Notes under the pieces: model-generated
What the model was told of the DNA's origin: nothing
Seen by the model: only the letters and a program-made list of their open reading frames with translations
Database searches by the model: none
Position numbers and translations under genes: made by a program
Shown: positions 1 to 8,626 of the stretch, one piece after another
Layout of the letters: the number at the start of each line of letters is the position of its first letter
Numbering within the stretch: position 1 is the stretch's first letter
Assembly: GCA_021795575.1 (NCBI GenBank)
Contig: JAJYPH010000015.1
Location: 1-34,588 of the forward strand
DNA length: 34,588 nucleotides
DNA from: Bacillota bacterium
GTDB lineage: Bacteria > Bacillota > Sulfobacillia > Sulfobacillales > JAIMBI01
Direction of reading: 5' to 3'

Positions 1-35
1 CGGGCTCGCAGCACCAGAGGGAAACCGATCTCAGT

Positions 36-55
36 CGAAGGGCCTCCTCCCTTCG
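36..55. terminator. Hairpin CGAAGGG-CCTCCT-CCCTTCG, possible terminator
   Basis: Perfect 7-bp stem with 6-nt loop read directly; T-run follows about 10 nt later on the + strand. Confidence 0.35.
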
Positions 56-64
56 CCATGCCGC

Positions 65-240
65 TTTTTCATTCCTGCCACGGGCCGGCACGGCCATGGG
101 CGTCTCCCTTGGAAAATAGATGGGGCGTAGTACCGGTAGTAGGGCGGTGCTCTCGATAACACAAGATACGGAGCGGCCGAAAACGTCACCCAGTCATTTT
201 TCATTCCTGCCACGGGCCGGCACGGCCATGGGCGTCTCCT
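65..240. repeat. 43-bp perfect direct repeat, two copies (65-107 and 198-240)
   Basis: TTTTTCATTCCTGCCACGGGCCGGCACGGCCATGGGCGTCTCC occurs twice, separated by 90 bp. Confidence 0.9.
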
Positions 241-306
241 TCCCAAATCCTTTGAGGAGCCCGCACGCGAACATTCGCCGACTCCCGGCCCCGCTGGGTC
301 TCCCGG

Positions 307-1452
307 TCATTCGACGCGATCATGATGCGCACCTATATAGTGTCCTGAGTTAGAAATGCGCTTACAATAGTTTGCAAGGGCCGCGAGTATCTGGTCGGCC
401 GTCTTCACCCACACATAGGGCCGGGGATGGTCATTCCAGGCGGCGATCCACGCCTCAATATCGCTTTCCCGCTCTTTGACACTCCGGTGGGCGGACCGTG
501 GGAGCTTTTTCGTGGTCAGTTCCGCGAACCACCGCTCCACGAGATTCAGCCACGAGGCGCTGGTGGGCGTGAAATGCAGGGCACACCGCGGGTGCTTCCC
601 CAGCCAGCGCTGAACCGGGAGCGCTTGGTGGATCGCATCGTGGTCCAACACGAGATGCACCGCAAGGTTCGCGGGGACCGTCGTGTCGAGGCGGTCCCGA
701 AACGCTTGGAACTCCTGGGTCCGATGCCGGGGCCGCAGGCTCCCCACCACCTCCCCGGTCGGCAAGGTCAGGGCGGCGAACCGGCTGGGGGTGCCGTGGC
801 GTTGATCATCGTGGCTCCGACGGGCCGGGGTCCCCGGCAGCAGCGGGAGCACGGGCTGCGGTCGGTTCAAGGCCTGGATCTGGGTCTTTTCGTCGACACA
901 GAACACCACGGCGCGCTCGGGCGGGTCGAGGTAGAGCGCCACCACGTCGCGGACCTTGTCCACGAACAGGGGGTCGGAGGACAACGTGAACGATTCGGTG
1001 CGGTGGGGTTGGAGGCCAAACGCCCGCCAGATGCGACTCACCGCCGTTTGGGAGAGCCCGACGGTGCGCGCCAGGCCCCGGGTCGACCAGTGGGTCGCGT
1101 CCGGGGGCGTCTCCTCCAGGGTTTTAGCGATGACCTGCTCCACCTGGGCGTCCGTAATCCGTCGCGGGGCGCCGGCGCGGGGCAAGTCCGCCAGCCCTGG
1201 GAGCCCGTCCCGGAGAAAGCGCTGCCGCCCCTGGCCCACCGTGGGTCGGCCGACGCCCAGTTCGTCGGCCACGGCGAGATTCGAGATCCCGTCGGCACAG
1301 CGGAGCACAATGCGCGCCCGCAGGGCGAGGGATTGCCCCGTCGTCGGCCGGCGCGCCCAGCGTTCCAGGGTCCCCCGCTCGTCCGGGGTGAGGGTCAACG
1401 GCGCCAACGGGCGCCCGATTCGTCGCGACTTGGTTGGAGGTATAGGAGACAT
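307..1452 (-). CDS. IS630-family transposase
   Basis: HTH N-terminus plus DDE motifs VDEKTQIQALNR and LHFTPTSASWLNLVERWFAELT; the ORF runs through the TIR and stops in flanking DNA. Confidence 0.92.
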   Translation of the reverse strand: MSPIPPTKSRRIGRPLAPLTLTPDERGTLERWARRPTTGQSLALRARIVLRCADGISNLAVADELGVGRPTVGQGRQRFLRDGLPGLADLPRAGAPRRITDAQVEQVIAKTLEETPPDATHWSTRGLARTVGLSQTAVSRIWRAFGLQPHRTESFTLSSDPLFVDKVRDVVALYLDPPERAVVFCVDEKTQIQALNRPQPVLPLLPGTPARRSHDDQRHGTPSRFAALTLPTGEVVGSLRPRHRTQEFQAFRDRLDTTVPANLAVHLVLDHDAIHQALPVQRWLGKHPRCALHFTPTSASWLNLVERWFAELTTKKLPRSAHRSVKERESDIEAWIAAWNDHPRPYVWVKTADQILAALANYCKRISNSGHYIGAHHDRVE

Positions 1453-1498
1453 ACCCTATCAGACTATATAGATCGCGCACTAGCAACTCAGGACACTA
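338..1498 (-). mobile_element. IS630-family insertion sequence (IS-A)
   Basis: Terminal inverted repeats GTGTCCTGAGTT (340-351) / AACTCAGGACAC (1485-1496) flanked by TA on both sides; encloses an IS630-type transposase. Confidence 0.9.
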
Positions 1499-1720
1499 GA
1501 AGCACACGATGGACCTGTCACTTGGGAAACGTGCCGCTGCGCAGTGCAGGCGAATGCCACGTGCGCCCCGCAATCGTGCAGGGGCCGCCGTGCCAGGTGC
1601 TAAATGCGGCCGCCCCGCAGGACAGCCGCATTGCATCGCTCCATGCCCAAAAATTCGGGCGGTGGACTTTAGAGAGTGGCGGTTGCGGGCTTGCCCTAAT
1701 GCTGTCTCGGGCCCCACCGC

Positions 1721-2365
1721 TCAGGGCACGAGCCAGCCCAGCTCCTGCGCCCGCCGCACCGCCTGCACCCGGGAGCGCACATCCAGCTTGCTCATGATGT
1801 TGCCCATGTGGTATTCCACGGTGCGCTCGCTGACCAAAAGTGCCCCCGCAATCTCTTTGTTGGCCAGCCCCTCCGCCACTTTGCCCAGCACCTCCAGCTC
1901 ACGGGCCGTGAGCCTTGGGCTGTCCCGCCGAGACCACGCCCGCACGGCGGCCAAGTTGTTGCCCGGCAGGACATGGGCGCCCAGAGTGGCCGCCCGCACC
2001 GTGGCCAACAGCTCCTCGCTGGCGCACCCCTTGTCCAGATAGGCGGTCACGCCCACGTCCAGGAGGCGCAGTCGGTACTGTGGCGCCGTGTGCGCGGTCA
2101 GCACCACTATAGCGGTCTGGGGATGCCGGGCGGCCATCCGCTCGGCGGCCTCCACGCCGTTCTGGTCCGGCAACCCCAAGTCCAGCAGCACGACGTCCAC
2201 GCCATCGTCGGCACCCTTGGCTTCCTCGCTATCGGCCAGCGCACGGAACGCGGCCGCCGCCGTGCCTGCCTCCCCCACCACGCGGATATCGGCCTCGCGC
2301 TCCAAGAGACTCCGAGTCCCCTCCCGCACCAGGGTGTGGTCATCCACCAGCAGCACGCGAATCAT
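1721..2365 (-). CDS. NarL/LuxR-family response regulator
   Basis: MIRVLLVDDHTLVREG receiver, LLDLGLP phospho-site context, C-terminal LTARELEVLGKVAEGLANKEIAGALLVSERTVEYHMGNIMSKL LuxR HTH. Confidence 0.93.
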   Translation of the reverse strand: MIRVLLVDDHTLVREGTRSLLEREADIRVVGEAGTAAAAFRALADSEEAKGADDGVDVVLLDLGLPDQNGVEAAERMAARHPQTAIVVLTAHTAPQYRLRLLDVGVTAYLDKGCASEELLATVRAATLGAHVLPGNNLAAVRAWSRRDSPRLTARELEVLGKVAEGLANKEIAGALLVSERTVEYHMGNIMSKLDVRSRVQAVRRAQELGWLVP

Positions 2366-4424
2366 CGGCCATGCCTCCCCTCTCAGGCGCCGCCCCCTGG
2401 CCATGCTGCGGGCCGGCTGGGCTCGGCTCCGGCACGACCAGGGTTACCGTGGTGCCGGCCCCCGCTGCCGTGGCAATCTGGAGCGTCCCGCCCAGCATGG
2501 CGGCCCGCTCGTACATGCTGGCCACTCCCAGGTGGCCGGAAGCCACCCAGCGGCTCGGGCGGCTGGGCATGAGGAACCCCTGGCCGTCATCGTGGACCGC
2601 CACGACCACCAGAGAGTCCTGGCTCGCCAGCCGAATGTGGATGTGGCGGGCGCGCCCGTGGCGCAGTGCATTGTGCAGCGCCTCCTGAGCTACCCGGAAA
2701 AGCCCCTCGCGCACGGACTCGGGCAGCGGCGGCAGTGCATCCGCCTCCAGCTCCACCACTGGGCCATTAGCGCCCAGCACCCGAGACAGCCGCTCGATGT
2801 AGGTTCTGAGTGCCTCAGCCGGGCCTAAGTCATCCAGCAGCGCCGGGTGAAGGCTCGCCGCCAGCTGGCGCAGCTCCTCGGCGGTGTCCAGCGCCGCCTG
2901 GCGGAGCCGATCGGCGGCCACCGGCACCTCGGCCCCGCGCGCCATGGCCAAGACCGACTGCAGCGGCCCGTCGTGCACCTCGCGGGCGAGGCGGCGGCGC
3001 TCCGCCTCTTGGGCTTCCACCAAGCGGCGGGCCAACAGCTGCATCTCCTCCTGCTGCGCCCGCGCGGTGTCCAACTTCTGCGCCAGGTCGGCTCGAAGCG
3101 CGGCGGCCTCCATGGCGACGCCCAGCACGCCGGCCACCGCCGCCACCAGCTGTCGGTCGGTGGCTCTCAGGTCTCCGTGGCGGAGCTTTTCCGCCGCCAG
3201 CAGGTAGCCCGCCACCGGCTGCCCCTCCACGCCGAAAGGGACCAGCAGCCAGTCGGGGTTCGCTCCATCCCGCTCCGTTGGCCGATGGCGATCCAAGCTG
3301 CCCAATCCCGCCAGCAGGCGGCGGCCACCGCTTGCATCCTGCTGGATGGCGGCGGCGCCGCGCACGCCCAGGGCCGCCGCCACCTGGCTCACGGCGAACG
3401 CCGCCATTTCACGGGGGTCTCCGCGGGCTCCAATGCCGCCGCTCAGCTGGGCCATCACGGCGGCATAGTCGAAGTCATCGCGAAACACCACCCGGTCCAC
3501 GGCCCGGCGCAGCATCACCCAGGCCGGCGCCAGCGCCGCCGTCGCCGCCAGCAGCAGGGCAATCGGCACTGCGGCCACGCCCCCCCGCGACGCCAGCGGC
3601 ACCAGTGTGGCCAGCACCGCGCCGTAAAGGATGGCAGCCGTCGCGGCCGACACCAGGTACAGCAGGCGGCGCAGGCTGACCCCAATGCGGACGCCCATAA
3701 ACCGGCCCCACAAGACCGCCACCAGCGCGTACACGGGCATCACCGCAATTTCCACCGACAGCGTCCAGGCCGGCACGCCGATCCCCAGCCGCTCGGCGGT
3801 CACCGTGAGGGCGGGCGGCACCAGGCCCAGGACCGAACCCAAGAGCAGGATTCCAAGGTGCGGAGCACCGGCCACCCGGGTCCCCTGGCGGCGCCCGCGA
3901 GCGACCGCCGCCAGCCCCACCCCCACCGTGGTGAGATACCAGGCGGCGATGAGATTCGACATGACTGGGGCGGCGATCCACGGCATCCCCGCCACCAGCA
4001 GAGCGGCACCCGCAAACCACACCCACGTCTTCCATTTCCATGGCGGAGCGGGGGCGCCGCGCGTCCACTCTTGGCAGAACGCCACATACGTGGCCCCCAA
4101 TAGGGCCGTCGCCACGGTCGCCAAGCCTTCGGCCTGGGGAAATCCCAGGCTCGCGAGCGGCAGGGCCACGGCCTCCACCATCCCCAGCCCGTTCAGCCCG
4201 AGGCAGTATCGGGCCACCTGCTCCGACGTGGCGGCCGCAATCCCCGCGCCCGCCGCGACCAGCACCACCAGCGTGCCGCCCATGCCCATCCAGGTGCCCG
4301 CCGGAAGCACCGCGGCATGCCCGGTGAGCATGGGGACGGCGGCCGCCAGCAGCAGCGCGGCCGCCGCGAAAGCCGCGCCGAGGCCCCACCGCTGGAGCGG
4401 CCACCTTCGCGCCAAGACGACCAC
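2340..4424 (-). CDS. Membrane sensor histidine kinase (HisKA_3 type)
   Basis: Multiple N-terminal hydrophobic segments, GAF-like middle, LAREVHDGPLQSVLAMARG H-box, HDDGQGFLMP ATPase motifs; overlaps the response-regulator start. Confidence 0.92.
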   Translation of the reverse strand: MVVLARRWPLQRWGLGAAFAAAALLLAAAVPMLTGHAAVLPAGTWMGMGGTLVVLVAAGAGIAAATSEQVARYCLGLNGLGMVEAVALPLASLGFPQAEGLATVATALLGATYVAFCQEWTRGAPAPPWKWKTWVWFAGAALLVAGMPWIAAPVMSNLIAAWYLTTVGVGLAAVARGRRQGTRVAGAPHLGILLLGSVLGLVPPALTVTAERLGIGVPAWTLSVEIAVMPVYALVAVLWGRFMGVRIGVSLRRLLYLVSAATAAILYGAVLATLVPLASRGGVAAVPIALLLAATAALAPAWVMLRRAVDRVVFRDDFDYAAVMAQLSGGIGARGDPREMAAFAVSQVAAALGVRGAAAIQQDASGGRRLLAGLGSLDRHRPTERDGANPDWLLVPFGVEGQPVAGYLLAAEKLRHGDLRATDRQLVAAVAGVLGVAMEAAALRADLAQKLDTARAQQEEMQLLARRLVEAQEAERRRLAREVHDGPLQSVLAMARGAEVPVAADRLRQAALDTAEELRQLAASLHPALLDDLGPAEALRTYIERLSRVLGANGPVVELEADALPPLPESVREGLFRVAQEALHNALRHGRARHIHIRLASQDSLVVVAVHDDGQGFLMPSRPSRWVASGHLGVASMYERAAMLGGTLQIATAAGAGTTVTLVVPEPSPAGPQHGQGAAPERGGMADDSRAAGG

Positions 4425-4564
4425 CTCCGCTTGCCGCCGCTGCCGCCCGCCTTGCTCGGCATACTTCTCCAGCCGGCGGAATTACCCTCTCTGTACCACG
4501 TTATACCACCCCTTCCACCCAGGGAGCCGAGGGGAACCCGCCGATGAGCATCATCTCACCCGCC

Positions 4565-5305
4565 TTAGGCCAGCAGCTCTAAGCCACCGTCCACGACCAG
4601 CGTTTGGCCCCGGATCATGAGGGATGCCGGGCCGGCCAAAAATGCCACGGCATCAGCCACGTCCTCCACGGTTACCAGCCGCCCGGCCGGGACACGGCGA
4701 GCCGTCTCTCGCCGCAGGGCCCGTCCTTCGGGATGGGAGTCCAGCGCCGAGGTGGCAAGCACCCCGGACCGAACCGCGTTCACCCGCACACCCTGCGCCG
4801 CCAGCTCGGCGGCCAAGCAGCGCGTGAGGTGCTCCAGTGCCGCCTTGGCGACGCCAATCGCGCCATAGTGCGGCACCGTCCGCACGGCCCCCGTGCTAGA
4901 CACATTCACGACCGCGCCCCCCGCCAGCAGCGGCGCGAGCCGCGTGGTGAGCAGCCAGGGGCCCTTGAGGCACGTGTCCAGCGTCAGGTCCCAGTGGCGC
5001 ACCGAGAGCGCCGTCAAGTCGCGAAACGCGCCCAGTGCAGCACTGTTCACCAGCACCCGCACCGGCACCCCGCCTGACAGGAGCGGCCCAATGATGGCCG
5101 CATTGAGAGCGGAAGGATCTCTGGCATCCGCCTGCACGACCGTGACCTTTCCCGCGCAGGCGCCGAGCGCGGCTTGCGCTTCGTGAGCGGCTTCGTGATT
5201 CAGCAGGTACGTCAGCACCAAGTGGACATCCGGAGCGGCCAGCCGGCGGGCCACGGCCAAGCCTAAGCCGCGCGTCCCGCCGGTGACTAGGACGACGCCG
5301 GTCAC
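4565..5305 (-). CDS. SDR protein resembling FabL-type enoyl-ACP reductase
   Basis: VTGGTRGLG cofactor motif; Y-x6-K (YGAIGVAK) rather than YxxxK; C-terminus TPAGR-like RVPAGRLVTVEDVADAVAFLAGPASLMIRGQTLVVDGG resembles FabL. Start (GTG) is approximate. Confidence 0.7.
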   Translation of the reverse strand: MTGVVLVTGGTRGLGLAVARRLAAPDVHLVLTYLLNHEAAHEAQAALGACAGKVTVVQADARDPSALNAAIIGPLLSGGVPVRVLVNSAALGAFRDLTALSVRHWDLTLDTCLKGPWLLTTRLAPLLAGGAVVNVSSTGAVRTVPHYGAIGVAKAALEHLTRCLAAELAAQGVRVNAVRSGVLATSALDSHPEGRALRRETARRVPAGRLVTVEDVADAVAFLAGPASLMIRGQTLVVDGGLELLA

Positions 5306-6504
5306 AGCGCGCCACGCCTTGCTGCTGGCAGCAGCAGCGCGTCCAGCCGGCACCGCCGCCGTGCGGGCAGAGTGGGGTCCACGGACAGGGCGGCCGACGC
5401 CACTCGGCGGGCCTCCTCCGGCCGGCCGGCCTTTTCCAAGGCTTCAGCGAGCCCAGCCAGAATCCGCGACGACGTGGGGGCCAGGCTCGCCGCCAGCCGA
5501 TGAAGGGCCAGTGCCTCCTCTGGACGTGCCCACCGCCCCGGCCGATGCTCCAGCCACACCGCGCACGCGTGCCAAGCCACGGCGTCCGTGGGGCGCGCCT
5601 GGGCCCCCCGGCGGAGCCAGCGGCCGGTCTCCAGAAACATAAGCCCTTGCGGGAGTCCCCCACCTTTACCGAGCGCACGCTGCCCGAGCCACCGCCCCCA
5701 CTCCACCGACAGCGATGCGTCCTCGCGGAGCGCCGCCCACAGCGGCCGAATCCAAGCATCCCGCTCGCCCAGTCCGTGTGCGGCGGCGTGCTCCGTACAC
5801 GCCGCCAGCCTTTCGGCGGCGGGCGACAGCGGGGGCCGGCCCCACGCGAAGCGGTCCCGCACCGCCGAGTCGACGGATTCGGCCGGCCACTGCCCGGTGA
5901 GGGCGGCGACCTGCTGAAACAGGCCGCGCACCCACACGCGCCCGGCGGAGCGGCCAACCGCTGGCGGAGGGAGGGGCGCCCCCACCCGCAGCATGGCCCG
6001 CCGGCCGCGCCGGGGCCAGCGCCCGCCGACGGGCAGCACTTCCTTGGTCCCCAGCAGCCCCACGGGGATGGTGGGCACCTGGGCGGCGGCGGCCAGACTG
6101 GCGGCGCCCGTGCGGAAGGCTGCCAGGTCTCCCGACCGACTGCGCGTCCCTTCGGGGTACACCACCACAATGCCGCCCTCCGCCAGAGACTGCCGAGCTA
6201 CCGACCAGGCGTCGGTGTCGACCGCCCCCCGGCTGATGGGAATCCCGCCAAACGCCCGATGCAGCCGCCCCGCCACGGGGCGGCGAAACTGCTCCGCCTT
6301 CGAAAGGAAGCGCAGGGCAGGCCAGCCCTGTCGGCCCGCCCACCAGATGAGGAGGGCATGGTCGAAGAAGCTCAGGTGGTTGGCCGCCACCATGAACGGC
6401 GGGGGCGGCAAGGGGCTGGACGCGTCCACCACCGCCAGCACCCGCCGCCCCACGCTCCGGCCGAGCCACCGGGCCGCGGGCCGACTCAGCACTCCCGCGC
6501 TCAT
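5302..6504 (-). CDS. PlsC-like 1-acylglycerol-3-phosphate acyltransferase with TPR-like C-terminal extension
   Basis: NHLSFFD (HX4D) and VYPEGTRSRSG motifs; C-terminal helical repeats (EEALALHRLAASLAPTSSRILAGLAEALEKAGRPEEARRVASAAL). Confidence 0.85.
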   Translation of the reverse strand: MSAGVLSRPAARWLGRSVGRRVLAVVDASSPLPPPPFMVAANHLSFFDHALLIWWAGRQGWPALRFLSKAEQFRRPVAGRLHRAFGGIPISRGAVDTDAWSVARQSLAEGGIVVVYPEGTRSRSGDLAAFRTGAASLAAAAQVPTIPVGLLGTKEVLPVGGRWPRRGRRAMLRVGAPLPPPAVGRSAGRVWVRGLFQQVAALTGQWPAESVDSAVRDRFAWGRPPLSPAAERLAACTEHAAAHGLGERDAWIRPLWAALREDASLSVEWGRWLGQRALGKGGGLPQGLMFLETGRWLRRGAQARPTDAVAWHACAVWLEHRPGRWARPEEALALHRLAASLAPTSSRILAGLAEALEKAGRPEEARRVASAALSVDPTLPARRRCRLDALLLPAARRGAL

Positions 6505-7166
6505 CGCTCCATCCCCCGGCGCACCTGCGCCACGTCTTCGACAGACAGGATGGGCACGGCCCAGCGGCGGGCGCGCGAGGCCAGCAGGCGGCCCCACACG
6601 GCGCGGCCCTGGCGGTCCAGCACTTCCACGATGATGGCCACGGGAGCAAGGCCAGCCAGGCGCATGAGGTCCGTGGACGCCTCGGTGTGCCCGCGGCGCA
6701 CCAGGACGCCTCCCTGCCGCGCGGCGAGGGGAAACAGATGCCCCGGACTCCGCAGGTCTTCGCGGCGAGTTCCCGGATAGGCCAGCAGCCGGGCGGTCAC
6801 GGTGCGGTCGTGGGCAGAAATGCCTGTGGTGACCCCAAATCGGCCGTGGGCATCCACACTCACGGTGAATGCTGTCTCATGCGGGTCCGTGGAATGGGCC
6901 ACCATGGGAGTTAGGCCGAGCCGCGCCGTCCAGGCTGGATCCATGGCGACGCATATCAGTCCGCCTCCATGCCAAATGAGGAAGTTCATCTGCTCCACGG
7001 TGGCCAGCTCCGCCGACAGCACCAGGTCGGCCTCTCCCTCCCGGTCCGCATCGTCCGCAACCAGCACCGGCTCCCCGCGGCGCAGCGCGGCGGCCGCCCG
7101 GGCCACGCGCACCGAGGCCGGCGCCTCCTCCCGCGGAACCTCAAGGGTCAGTGTGACGCTTGCCAT
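6501..7166 (-). CDS. ribB: 3,4-dihydroxy-2-butanone-4-phosphate synthase homologue (RibB-like)
   Basis: VADDADREGEADLVLSAE, GGGLICVAMDPAWTARLGLTPM, FTVSVDA, FGVTTGISAHDR, SPGHLFPL, RRGHTEASTDLMRLAGL; AAGGAGG RBS at 7173-7180. Confidence 0.9.
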   Translation of the reverse strand: MASVTLTLEVPREEAPASVRVARAAAALRRGEPVLVADDADREGEADLVLSAELATVEQMNFLIWHGGGLICVAMDPAWTARLGLTPMVAHSTDPHETAFTVSVDAHGRFGVTTGISAHDRTVTARLLAYPGTRREDLRSPGHLFPLAARQGGVLVRRGHTEASTDLMRLAGLAPVAIIVEVLDRQGRAVWGRLLASRARRWAVPILSVEDVAQVRRGMER

Positions 7167-7181
7167 CTTCGTTCCCTCCTT

Positions 7182-7245
7182 CAGATGATTCCAGATGCTT
7201 CCGGATGTCTTTCGGATGTTCTCCAGGTGTTTTCCTGTGTGTTCC
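7182..7245. repeat. Tandem imperfect 10-11 bp repeat array upstream of the ribB-like gene
   Basis: Six units: CAGATGATTC / CAGATGCTTC / CGGATGTCTTT / CGGATGTTCTC / CAGGTGTTTTC / CTGTGTGTTCC. Confidence 0.75.
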
Positions 7246-7355
7246 CACTGCTCTTGAGTTTTCGCCTCTCGGTTCGTGCTGCTTGGGCTCCCGGGCTCTC
7301 CCGGCGCTGCCCGCCGATGCAGACTCTCCGCATCCGCCTTGCAGCGAGAGGCACG

Positions 7356-7739
7356 TCACTGCGGCGCCGCCGGCGGCGATGCCACCGCCACCGCTACCAC
7401 CATGCCTGCGTCATGCGTCAGCGCGACGGCCAGCTCGCGGCCGCCCAGCCAAGTGCGCGCCAAGGCGCCGCGCACGGACACCCGCGGCGCCCCCCATTCA
7501 TCCACGGCAATCTCGATGTCGCGCCAGCTGACACGGGTTCCGCATCCCAGCGCCTTCAGCACCGCCTCCTTCATGGCCATGCGCCCCGCGACAAAGCGCG
7601 CGCGCCCTCCCAGGGACTCTGGAGCCTGCCGCCCCTCGGCCTCCGTCAGCAGCTCCTTCACCACCGCGTCGCCCCATTTGGCCAGCAGCCGCGCGATGCG
7701 GGCCTCGGGCACCAGATCCACCCCCACGCCGGGCATCAT
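7356..7739 (-). CDS. acpS: Holo-[acyl-carrier-protein] synthase
   Basis: GVGVDLVPEARI, RFVAGRMAMKEAVLKALGCG, LAVALTHDAGMVVAVAVA motifs. Confidence 0.9.
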   Translation of the reverse strand: MMPGVGVDLVPEARIARLLAKWGDAVVKELLTEAEGRQAPESLGGRARFVAGRMAMKEAVLKALGCGTRVSWRDIEIAVDEWGAPRVSVRGALARTWLGGRELAVALTHDAGMVVAVAVASPPAAPQ

Positions 7740-8626
7740 GGCGCGTCCCCCTCGCACACGAACTCCTGCTCATTGAACAGGTCCTCGGAAAATCCGAGCG
7801 CCACCACCGACTCCAGATAGCTGACGAGGGCGGCCACTCCGCGATCCCGGTGCTTAGCCGCCAGGTACCTGAAGTTGGGCAGCCCCCGGCGAAATTTCTC
7901 CGCGCTGGATCGCGAGTGCTCCAGGTGGCAGTTCACGGCGTCGGGCGCATCGGCCAGCCGCCAGCCGCGCTGCTCGGCCCGGTAGCCCAGGTCGGTATCC
8001 TCGCCCCCCCATCCGGTGCCAAAGCGCTCGTCGAAGCCTCCGAGGGCTCCAAAGACGCCGGCGCTGACCGACAGGTTCGATGTGCAGGTGTGGGCAAACC
8101 GGTAGGCGTGGTGCACAGGCAGTGCCAGCGCCCGGCGGGCGCGCGCTTCCCCCACGGTCATGCGCGCCTTCCCCCACAGCCGATCCAGCGCCGCCGGGGT
8201 GACGGGCTCCGCCAGCCACGCGGGCACTTCATCCACGGGGATGGCCCAGCGGCGCCCGCGATACAGCCAGCCCGGATCCGCCTGAAGCCGCCGCACATGA
8301 GCCGCGATGAATCCCCGCTGGGGGACCATGTCGTCATCGCTGAACACGAACCACGAGCCGCGCGCTTGGGCCGCCGCCTGATTGCGCGCGGCCGCCGCCC
8401 CGCGGTGCGTGCCGCGCACGACCTGCAAGGGAAATGGCAGCCGGCACGACGCGAGCCAGGCGCCTGTTCCATCCGTGGACCCGTCATCGGTGACCACTAC
8501 TTCGAAGGGAAATCCCTGCGGAGTCAGGGCAAACGCCTCCAACACCGCACGCAGCCGATCCCGCTTGTTGTAGGTCGGCATGACGACAGAGGCTAGGGGC
8601 CGCCTGGGCCGCGCCCCCGCGGTCAT
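7736..8626 (-). CDS. Family 2 glycosyltransferase
   Basis: SVVMPTYNKRDRLRAVLEAF, VVVTDDGSTDGT, FVFSDDDMVP, GGFDERFGTGWGGEDTDLGYR. Confidence 0.92.
   Translation of the reverse strand: MTAGARPRRPLASVVMPTYNKRDRLRAVLEAFALTPQGFPFEVVVTDDGSTDGTGAWLASCRLPFPLQVVRGTHRGAAAARNQAAAQARGSWFVFSDDDMVPQRGFIAAHVRRLQADPGWLYRGRRWAIPVDEVPAWLAEPVTPAALDRLWGKARMTVGEARARRALALPVHHAYRFAHTCTSNLSVSAGVFGALGGFDERFGTGWGGEDTDLGYRAEQRGWRLADAPDAVNCHLEHSRSSAEKFRRGLPNFRYLAAKHRDRGVAALVSYLESVVALGFSEDLFNEQEFVCEGDAP

Noticed and set aside
65-240. Confident CRISPR array call
   Set aside because: Only two copies, 90-bp gap, 43-bp unit and no cas genes in the window; kept only as a repeat with a speculative note.
427-1797. Long + strand ORFs (e.g. 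427-1797, 2847-4103, 13156-13920 part) and minus-strand shadows (4896-6170, 5666-6649, 9919-11136, 11102-12451)
   Set aside because: GC-rich antisense or out-of-frame shadows of well-supported genes, with low-complexity Arg/Pro/Gly/Ala composition and no recognisable motifs.
6501-7166. Riboflavin biosynthesis operon
   Set aside because: No ribA/ribD/ribE/ribH homologues or FMN riboswitch-like sequence recognised nearby; neighbours are all lipid-pathway genes.
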